NCBI GenBank assembly: GCA_008360955.1
Contig: LUCM01004796.1
Location: forward strand, 16,211 to 80,210
Direction of reading: 5' to 3'
From: Fasciolopsis buskii
Lineage: Eukaryota > Platyhelminthes > Trematoda > Plagiorchiida > Fasciolidae
DNA length: 64,000 nt
The notes beneath the pieces were generated by a model. The model did no database searches and was not told the origin of the DNA. It saw only the letters and a program-made list of their open reading frames with translations. Shown piece after piece: positions 54,755 to 64,000 of this stretch (positions are counted from its first letter, which is position 1; each line of letters starts with the position of its first letter). A program made the position numbers and the translations under genes.

Positions 54755-57700
54755 ATGGACATGGGTTGAAAGCAGACAGGCAGTCGAATATAATGTATGC
54801 GTAAGGACGCTGATAAGGGCTGAGTTCATTCTTAGGTACAAAGTAGCACCTAGATTAAACAGCCAAGTGCGCTGGGACAATCCTCATAGTAGGTGCATAG
54901 TGTGTGATTGGATGTGATTTGTGGGATTGTATAGAACTCAAAGAACTGAAAATTTCAAACTCAGCTAATAAAAAACGGACATGTTAACGCATGATTTATA
55001 GTTGGTTTTAGCTGCGAGGCAGGGCAGTTACAACGACCAGCTCCTTTTGACCTGTGATGGTGATCAACAAGTTCTGCTGATGTAATCATAAGATTATTGT
55101 TCAGTTGATCAGCCAACGTTAGCGAATCAGCCGTCAGAACTAATTCAGCCCGGTTCAGCGAAGGCCGCATAGCAAATAGCTTGGTTCATTCCGGCGACAG
55201 TGACGACGCTGCGGATAGAAACCGGCAGGGGACCATCTTGTGATTATTGCCAAAAATGTCCTTGTCTTTCAAATCAAAAGGTTGAATCCACTATGTCATG
55301 ATTTATGGATTCCGATGCAGCCTTTTCTGACGGGACCCCAACTTAGATGGGAAAGACTAAGTCCATTGCATGGTCTGTTGCCTAATAAGTTGATGGTAAA
55401 TTCGACGTCCCCAGAGATTATTCTGCGTTCCACTGATGTTGGGTTGAGATAAACGAGGGAACCAAAGGCTAATTAGAGGCAAGAGCCGGAGGTTTTTGGC
55501 CGACCGATGCGTCCGAAATACCACGAGGACTTATATATTGGGATGGACTAACTCGCTTCATCGCGATTTAGTCAGGAGAGTAAGCTTGAGAGGTTAGCGC
55601 TTGATATAAAACAAGCAGCCAATACCACAGCCAATTTCTTTCTTCCTGAGTATTCGATGGCCCACAAGTAGAATGTTGCAAGCAATGAAACAGGTTTTAT
55701 CATTGAATACGGTCGAGCAACATCGCAAAGAAGACCAAACTCACCAACGGGCGTCAATCATGGAAAAGGATGCACATGCAAGATTGCTTTGAATGGGTTA
55801 CTGTCTAGGACAAAACTGATCGTTGTCAGAAAAGAAATGCAGTTACTTATTTGAGTGACTCCATGAGGAGGGGATAAGCAATGATAATGATGCTGGCAAC
55901 TTTGGGCCTAGGCATTATTTGGTATCGTCCGGTCAATGGTCAGGCTGGGACTTCCATATGTGGCGGTGTGTGGTAGGGTTTACAGAACCGCTAGCTTGCC
56001 CTCGTGTGCGGACATTCGGAGTGAATGATTGCAATGGAAAATGACCAGCTTAACAATTGCCTTTCCTCGAGGCTTAAATTCCAAGTAGGTTTAAAAACAG
56101 GGATTACAATGACATTTTCTCATGCTCTGCTTGGCGACAAGCAGAAATGAAAACTGAATGAAATTCTGAAAATTTGTCCTGAATTTATTTACCTTAATAA
56201 TTCGCACCTATCCAGCAAGGAATTGTTGCATTTTAGCAGCGGTCGATTGTTTTCATTTATTCCTTGGGAAAGACTGTAGTTATCGATCGACGAACTTCGT
56301 TGAGCAGTTTGCTAGCTCTGTATCCTTTTGTAGTTTTATATCTCACAGAATTGACTGCACATGCGCAAAGCTTCCTGGCAACTATCGACCGTCTTAGATT
56401 TGTCTCAGCGGAACGCTGAAATTTGTCCATCCCATGGAAGATTCCGTTGGTAATGCATAGCAAAATGCACATCAACACCTCATAAATCCCAGCCCATCGG
56501 TCTAAACGTGAAATAAGACCAATTAACAGATCGACCTTGGAAAAGATGATAGCATCTGTCCAGCGCCTTAACAAAAAACAACGGAAATGAACAAGTGAAC
56601 GCAGTAAAATCATCGCTCTCAGATTGTGGTAGCCACTTTCAGGCCATCGTTTGATTTCCGTCTACTGGCCAAGGAAGACGATGGACCTCACGCCCTTTTC
56701 TTTAAGAGGAATTCTTGCTGCAGCATGACCTATCAGCCTCCTGTATCTGTTCATTATTACGTGCTGACGATGCGTTCAGCATTGTGCCGCCCTTACTCTC
56801 ATGGTCTTTGTCTTTTTACCTGCATCTTCAATTGGAAGTGAGAGAATTCGCCCGTTATCTAGCTCTCGGTGCCCTATGAGCTTCAAAATATCAACATAAG
56901 CAGACAGGCATGTTCTCGCTTAGATATTTCTCACAAACAACATGCGCCCACCAAAATCAGCGCGCATTGTACCCGCTAGGCTTTCTGTTTCTTTTCTTCT
57001 GCATTCAGATTTATGCTATAGTTCTCTTGGCGGCAAAAATGTGCATGCGTTCTTTCTAATGAGCGACAACGAATGCAAATCATTTCGCCCCTTGACGAGT
57101 ATCTGTTATTGGGCTGCTTCTGTTGTCCCTTATTTACAAAATATAATGAGTTCAATTGGATGCCCGTCGCAAAAGCCCCGTAGCTATCTACACTTTTGGT
57201 GGCATTTCACGCCATATATGATAATATGGAGTCCAGGCACGTTTTAAGTAATTTGCTGCACACAAACTGCAACGTCCAATTCCTGCCGTAAACAGATCAA
57301 ATTCTAGGGTTATGTGGCAAAACCCAACGACGTATAGACACGTCCTCTATCTTCAAATGACAATGATCCTAACTGATGGCAGATTCAGCATACATCCATC
57401 CAAAATAGAGAAGAAATGCGCTTGCTCGTTCCTATAGGCAGGCATCAAGGAAGGCATTTGATCGCTCAAGGCTATGAGCCAATACATCGGTCTTAAAATT
57501 TCTATGGCTCTTACTATCTAGGGCGTTTTTGTAAAAGTAGCAACGCAGCTGGCGTTGCTTTCTTTAGAAAGAGAGTACAGAAAAGCAAACAATCCAAATG
57601 GTTATCTTCTCCAAGCTTTCTGTGCCATAAAATGTAACTGCTGTAGTTCAACTGATGCGTAGATTCAGCCTTAATGACATCGCCTTATATAGGAATCAAC

Positions 57701-60700
57701 GGCACTTTCGTGCTAGGAAATTAAAGGACAAATCTCAAGGCATCCTTTGTCTTCAAAATGCTTTGCATAATCTGATAACCTTTTGCACGGTTTAATTGAG
57801 CTGCCTCGCTGTTTTATCGCCAAACCTATGAAGCCTACGCCTGGCTATTTTTGCATTCCTGGCCGTGACTGAATAACTAAGCGAAATCAGGTGTAGTAGA
57901 AAATCAGACAAGCGATGGCGAAACGGAAACGTTTTCTAATATCAAAATATTTGGATCCAACGTGTTTAGAAAAAGGATACAAAAATTTAGCCCAAAAGAG
58001 AAAAGCTAATAAAAATTAAGGATGCGTAATGAAGAATCGCCAAAACTGATTACGAAAGCGGAAGGAAAAAACAGGGAAGACAACATGAAAAGGATGACAT
58101 TAAAGAAAGACGTCAAACAGTTTACTATTGTTTTTGCACCAGAAAAATAATCAAGAGCCGCTAGGAAGCGAAAAAGAGGAATAAAGATAAAGAAGTATGG
58201 AGAGCCATTTTTGTGAAGGGGAAAATCATCGGCATTGAAAAACAAAGTGACTATTAGTGTGATACGCTTTCAATAGTATATCGAAGCCAGCAATCCAGTG
58301 AAAAATGGGATTGGGTATTTTACTTCTTTCTTTTGAGGTCGTGGCCAAAATAATTGTAATTTTTGAGTAAGAATTGACGAAGACATTAGGGAAATGATTT
58401 TGTATGTTCAGTGGCGAGCTAAGGTGGCAATATTTTACACAGGGATTTGTGCGCAAGTGCCCTAGTGGCGATTGGCTGTCAATGTTTTCGGCGTGTTGGC
58501 CATAGTCCAGAGTTACAGCAGTAATCACGAAGAATTGACCATCTATCGCATGGTAGCCTTGAGAAACATTATGCGGCCTTCATTTCCAAATATAATTGCT
58601 ACACAGGTCCGACTTCCTTCGGCGAGTTATGGGGATTATCAACAGTGTTTTGCTTTAGCGTGCCTCGTGAAGCAGGTCATGCTTGTCATTACCGAGGCAA
58701 TATATTTTAGCCTTGGTACCGTTGGTTTACACGCTGTGCAAGGGCAGGCTAGATGGTAGACAGAAAGTTGTCAGTGAATTCTTGGTGCAAAAGAAGGGCA
58801 AACGTGCAAATCTGGGATGAAAGAGGTAAAAATGGCAGCGGTCTGAAGCTTTCCGAGCCGAGGTTGTCGGTGATTGCAGCAATGACAACGAGAAATAATA
58901 TATGACGTTCACGATGAAGCATTAAATGATGCCTTCCTCTGCAAGCAGAAAGGGCTAATCGTCGAACGCTTCTAGGTAGATGGTTCAGGCGAGGGTACTA
59001 AATGTTAGTCTAGAACTAATTTAGCAGGGATCACACGTGTACGTCTCTCTTTTCGCATTTCTTGCCACGCAAGTACAAAAGAGTGCAAACGTAGGATTAA
59101 AATTGGGCTCAGTTGAGGCCCCGAGTTATACTCATGCGAAATTATTTTCCGATCAATGCCCCAGGAGTGACTAGTAAGATATTTCTGTTGTGCGTGTATG
59201 ATAAACTAATTAGGTTTGCTATCTAGATTGTTTCATTTAAATTCAGCAAATGCCGAAGACCTCATCCTGGTGTTCTCAAGAAACTTATTCCCTATGGAGT
59301 AATACTTGATAACCAAGAAATATTTCTTCATTGCTTTCCTCGATATCGACGCTAGGGACAAGGACTCAAGGAATCGTGGGACGAAAGAAGAGGTATTTCC
59401 ATCCTGGGATGCGGGGCTGAAAATTCGTTTTCCAGTATCCTTGTGAAAATACAGGTTTAAATATACGCGCTGAAGCCATAATTGATCAAGATATAATATC
59501 GTACAGCATTCCCTGTAGCTTAGCGATGGAGGACAGCCCAGCAGACTTTTCTAAATATTTGTTAAACACTGTCAGTCTCTAGTCCATCATGGTGTTGCAT
59601 GCTTGAACAAACGGCTAAATAGTAACTTAGGGCAGGTTTTTCATGGGCTTTATTTATGAACGACTTTATTTTCAGAGTTCTGAATATACTTTGCATTCAA
59701 AAAAGTTTCCTTCTGCCATAAGCAACTTTTAATGCGGTGTTTTCTGGAAACATCAGTGTGGCAGATTAATGCAGTCTGAAGTCACTGAGCGCGTAAAGGG
59801 AAGGATTGACATTTTGGTCGACTTTAAAGATTTAGGTAGGGGAGTTACATTTCTACACGAGCATGTTGCTTGGAGATGAAAAGTGTCGCTATTCAAGGAG
59901 AGGTCAAATAAACTGGGCGACAGCAATGAGGTATAGGCACCTCTAAGTTTGAAGAGCGCTAGTTGAAAGGCTTCTTACCCAATGAGGCAGGATAGACTTG
60001 TCAGGGCAGGAAATCCTGAAAGTCGCTTAGGTGGAATGAAAGTCATAGGGGTGTACGGGAGACTTGGGCAATGCCCGCTTTAATGGTTTCCCCATCGGTT
60101 GTTGTGCACGAAGCGAAATATTTATAGATACCTAATATAAGAAGAGAGTTATTTGAGCACACGCCCCTAAGTAAGCAGATTTGATTTAGGAACTGGTTAC
60201 AGATGTGCTTGTTTTCAATATTTGGCTAATCCCCGGCCTTGTTATCACACCGAAACACTTGAACTTCCTTTTTCTTTTATAGAGAATCAAGAAAGAGCTT
60301 AATCTCGTCGGGTGGAGGGTTTATATTCCAACTCATGATAAATTATTTTGTTCGTTTGTACCCTGTTTGCACTAAAGTATAATTTATTCTAAGGCAATCC
60401 AGGGTGCTCTACTCTTATGGCTTGTGTCACAAAAGATTAGGGTAATTGCATCAGAGCAGTGACCTGCGGTTGGGCAAAGTTGGTCCGCGATTAGTAAGAG
60501 GTCCACAAGTGAGAGGAAACCGTGTCAGTTTTTGAGTACCATTTAGGGGAGTGAGATTGCCCTACGAGGCTTAGTGGTATGGTTTCATGGTATCCATGGA
60601 GGAAATGTCGGATGGAGGGATCATGTGTCTCCCTGCTTGCAGAAGTGAAAACAGCATGAAAGAAGCAAGATAGAGCGCTTGCTAGAAAGTCGGATGAGAA

Positions 60701-60990
60701 GTCGGAGCAGAAGAAAATTTAAGGTGACTCTCTTTCCTAGTGTCTTATTCGTCAGAGATGGCGCAGTTCAAGGTCTTTCTAGCAGGCAAGGTCTTCTCTA
60801 CAAAGCGATGTGTCCGGGAATCTTCACCGCTTACTTAATCCCTTATCTTCAACTCACTGTCACCCACTTGTTGACTCAAGTGAAGCTCAAAGGAACCTCG
60901 ATATCCAGACCGATACTACTTTAAGGGACCTAAAGATTTTGACCCCAGCATTATGTAAAAGGGCGTTGCGACTTTATCCTCTGCATTTGC
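54755..60990. other. No recognisable gene; purine-rich + strand blocks
   Basis: About 6.2 kb without an identified gene. The + strand is strongly purine-rich in parts (58141-58200 has 48 purines in 60 bases), so minus-strand frames such as 58006-58245 look like Phe/Leu/Ser-rich membrane proteins from composition alone. Confidence 0.55.
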
Positions 60991-60999
60991 TCCCTTTTC

Positions 61000-61620
61000 C
61001 CAGGCTTCTTTCAGCGGCAGAACCTATCCATTCACGCATAAAAATGGAATCTTGGCACATTAAAATAAAGAGCAGCAAGTATCCAGCAACCGACTGGAGA
61101 CCAATTATTCTCACCATCATAAACAATACATTCTTTACCATTTGTAAGGATCTGAGACCACTCCTCTGTCTCAATAGGGTTTTCTCCCAAAGCTCGCTTA
61201 CATGGTCATGGAAGAGAATAACCTCAAAGAAGCCTATGATGACGATCTAATTGAGCACGACGTATAAAACGAGATTTTCGCTCGTGGCTGCAGCTCACGT
61301 GGACGACGTCTTGCACAGATCCTTTGTTTCTGGCAGTTTTTTCCTTCAGGACGGATATAGCTATCTTTCAACCCTTACAAACTGCCAGCGGGATCCTTTA
61401 AGACTCCGTTCCTGGTGTTCTGTTATTTATAGTCTACACCAGTAACTTTCCTCTGTCCATTAGTTTAACACTGAAATACGTGGGGACGACGTGACCACAT
61501 GTATTATAGATCAAAGTCTTCTCCAGCTAGCCTTAAATAGGGCCAAACCCTGGCAGATGGACTGGGGTCTTCTTGTAGATAATCACTAATGCTTGAGTGT
61601 TATATGTGTAAGCGCGCCTG
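61000..61620 (+). mobile_element. CR1/Jockey-like LINE reverse transcriptase fragment
   Basis: KIKSSKYPATDWRPIILT near 61066-61120 fits the K-x-x-x-P-x-x-Y-R-P-(I/V)-S-L-T block. DSVPGVLLFIVYTSNFPLSI near 61397-61460 fits QGSVLGPLLFI-Y-.DLP. It is followed by a YVG/GDDV region where a small indel splits the YADD box at about 61477-61493. LLQLALNR...WQMDWGLLVDNH near 61513-61590 fits the L..DL..L..W...W.L..N..KC block. The copy is frameshifted at least twice. Confidence 0.62.
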
Positions 61621-61629
61621 GCTGATTAT

Positions 61630-64000
61630 CGTCCATAAGTGCCAGCGACGTTCCCCTCTGATAAGGTGTTTCAGGGTACTGAGCTTCCTGTCAGACAACC
61701 TACCATCCTCCTCAAAGCAAAATTAACTTTTTGTTCTTAAACATATTTCCTCCTTAAGGACCTCGCTGGTCGACTTCTCCGATCTAAGTGAAACCCACCT
61801 TGTCCCACTGCTGTAGCTCGGTAGCCGAAGGACGCATTGTGGATTCCCTCGGGACCTTCGTGCCTAGATGGGTCACAAAGTTTCAAGCGAAAACAGTAGA
61901 AAACTTTTCCCACCTTCAATCTTTTTCCGATTATTTGCCGTGGGGCCACATCCCTTGGCGCCGGCAGAACCATTGGACCAATTCCTGTTGTGCAACCACC
62001 TTTCGTCATGTTCGGGGGCAGATCTTTTTATTCGGACTCTGCATCCATCCTAGGCAGACTTTTGGGTAGGATCTTTAAATCGTGCTCTGAAAGTAATCTT
62101 AGAGATAACAAGTTCAAACTCAGGATAGTTTTGTTCCGGAAAGCCCCGCAAAACCTGTCTAATCCACGGATTAGATCGGTCATCAAAATGAAGGGCGTCT
62201 CCATTTATGTACTGTCCTTTGATCTTCCACACCGACGCTCATCATCTCGCTTATGAGACACATTTGCCGTATTCTTTAGGAATACATTCTTGATAAAACC
62301 AAACTGAAAGGCATTTTTTAATATGGCTTCCATTTTTCTAGCTTGATTTCCTCCCAGAAACTATTTTGACTGACAAGATGACAAAAAGAACCAGGCTCTG
62401 TCACATCCTTGCATTAGTTAGCTGCCTCAAGGTTAGTGTACCAGTGCCAGTTAATGGCTCCAAACCATTTGTGATGCCCCAAAAACGGGTTTCAGATACA
62501 TTAAGAACAACCGAATGCCAACCACGTCAGTGAGAATACAACTGATTAATAAATTACCGGCGCTTTTCAGTGGCCTGAACAGGAATGTACATTTGCAGGT
62601 ACAAGTCAAAGAGATACCGGAAATCGTAATGATTTTTAGCTTAAAACATATACCCGGATGAAGCGGTGCCTAATTTCATCAAACATTTGATAGAGGCAGG
62701 CCAGCGGAAACCATGAGTTCTAAAAACAAAATCTACGTCTAAGCCAGATTTTCTTCCATGGGTATTTTGCCTTCGTTTCCAGCGGAAGCCATTGATACGC
62801 ATCCGTAGCACATCTGACTATTTGAAATTTGCACTCAGAGAGCTGGAGTGCTTGTTTTCCCTTGGAAAGTAAACTTGTTCTCTTGTAAGCGACGATGGAA
62901 GGTTTATTTGAGTCATTCGACCAAGATCCTCCTCCATTTTTGGGATAAAATGCCGAACAAAGGCAAATCTGGACGACATCCTGTGGAACATTTCTGGGGT
63001 AGAGCACCATCTCAGTTAGTCAGAAGCTTCCAAGGATGCATAAGAAGTTTGCATCATGAAATGCAGCATGAATCTATTCCAGATGCAAAGATAGAATAGT
63101 GGGGACTAGCAGAGTCAAACAATAAAATCTGGTCATTTATTACTGCAATTACTAAATAGCATCGATAACAAAGTGCCCTTTGTTTGATGGATGAAAGCCC
63201 CAAAAAGTCAAAAGTCAACTGAGGCAAGAACCTACATCGACAAGGCTACGGATCATTACCTTAATAAACCAAGGGAACGGCATCTCCGAGAGAGTGTTTA
63301 GGCGGGGGAAGAATGGCAAAATGAAGTGACAGTGCAGGACAGAACAGTGGACATCACGAGAGAAGCAAACCGAAAATCATCACATAAAGAATCTGCAGAA
63401 AATTATACCAGCTAATGGTAAAACTGCAACACCACAAAAAATTGTTGATGGAAGACTTCAAGGGAAAAATGCGCTTAGGGATCACGTCACAAATTTTCTT
63501 CGGCTGCTGCAGGGAAAGGAATATTCGGCTTAGAATGGTAGCAGGATAGGTTGGTTGACCCCTCTGACATACACCTGTGGAGTTTGGCAACTCGAGGCAA
63601 CGATACAGATGTTCGACTTTAGGAGCAGATAAAAGTCTTACACCACTAGGCGGGTAATAACTTCTGGGCCGGATATGTAAGCAATGAGTACTGTCGGAGA
63701 CCAACTTGCGGTCCGACAAGTTCTGCTCCCCTAAAAGATAAAGAGGGTCGGTAAACTTCTAAGGCAGTAGTAAATTATCAAGTGTGGCAAAAAATCCGGA
63801 CGACGGCGACCCACATAAGCCCACCGTGGAGGCCAGCGCCAGCATGCACTACCGGCAAAGGCAGATTAAAAACCCAACCAGGGCCTTCATAAAAAAAGGG
63901 TATAATAATAATAATACTGTATATTTCTCGATTTGCGAGAGGCATGCGCACGGCAAGATCAAAATTTACAAGGGTGATGCACAGGAAATGTAGATGATAG
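61630..64000. other. No recognisable gene
   Basis: The left part may be the tail of the LINE above. Open frames at 61788-62069 (+), 61737-62009 (-), 62848-63099 (+) and 63354-63719 (-) have no motif. A (TAA)n run lies at 63903-63916. Confidence 0.5.
63903..63916. repeat. (TAA)n microsatellite
   Basis: Between four and five TAA units near the right edge. Confidence 0.85.

Noticed and set aside
55240..55452. Gypsy integrase zinc-binding domain (CDYCQKCPCLSNQK in one frame)
   Set aside because: Only a C-x2-C-like string; the following integrase core could not be found, and the frame breaks at once.
55850..56010. RTE-like LINE tail suggested by GRVYRTA
   Set aside because: A single short string without the flanking LLYGCETW or YLGS blocks.
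58006..58245. Membrane protein on the minus strand (Phe/Leu-rich frame)
   Set aside because: The hydrophobicity follows directly from the purine-rich + strand; there is no start context, conserved motif or splice support.

Overview
This is eukaryotic DNA, most likely from a parasitic flatworm (tapeworm or fluke), although the genus cannot be fixed from the sequence. Three things point that way: spliceosomal introns of only 32-44 nt, a Penelope-like retroelement, and a dense load of decayed RTE- and CR1/Jockey-type LINEs of the kind common in those genomes. There are no operons, bacterial genes or CRISPR arrays.

Only two host genes are well supported. One is ribosomal protein S2 (RPS2, + strand, 12786-13604): two exons separated by a 33-nt intron, a pyrimidine tract upstream and an AATAAA six bases after the stop. 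The other is a cyclin-dependent-kinase-like gene on the - strand (36784 down to about 31350). It can be assembled exon by exon with consistent splice phases, giving introns of 44, about 4406, 35, 32 and 39 nt and 293 codons that contain every core kinase motif. The T-loop residue that is Thr in CDK1 is Cys here, and the PSTAIRE helix reads SASTMRE. The C-terminal end is not securely located.

The large kinase intron holds, on the opposite strand, a transposase-like gene (about 33596-35872) with its own phase-consistent introns (one of 37 nt) and one probable frameshift. A CCAAT-rich block with a 16-nt palindrome separates its two conserved halves.

The rest is mostly transposon debris. In order: an RTE-like RT remnant (-, 6.0-6.5 kb); a Gypsy pol with PR-RT-RNaseH-INT in order (+, 9.4-11.8 kb); a LINE fragment abutting a Penelope-like element with RT and GIY-YIG nuclease (+, 14.7-16.5 kb); a LINE tail (-, 17.8-18.1 kb); a CR1-like RT (+, 23.5-24.2 kb); two RTE-like LINE copies (+, 27.6-28.7 and 29.4-30.9 kb); a tRNA-like SINE head (38.6 kb); a gag-like zinc knuckle (39.9 kb); a CR1-like LINE with endonuclease and RT (+, 42.8-44.9 kb); and weaker RT fragments at 52.6, 54.4 and 61.0 kb. 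Nearly all are frameshifted, and most RTs have lost a catalytic aspartate, so they are old and inactive.

Long stretches (1-6.0, 18-23.5, 24-27.6, 45.8-52.6 and 54.8-61 kb) contain nothing I can identify, but show kilobase-scale alternation between pyrimidine-rich and purine-rich + strand.
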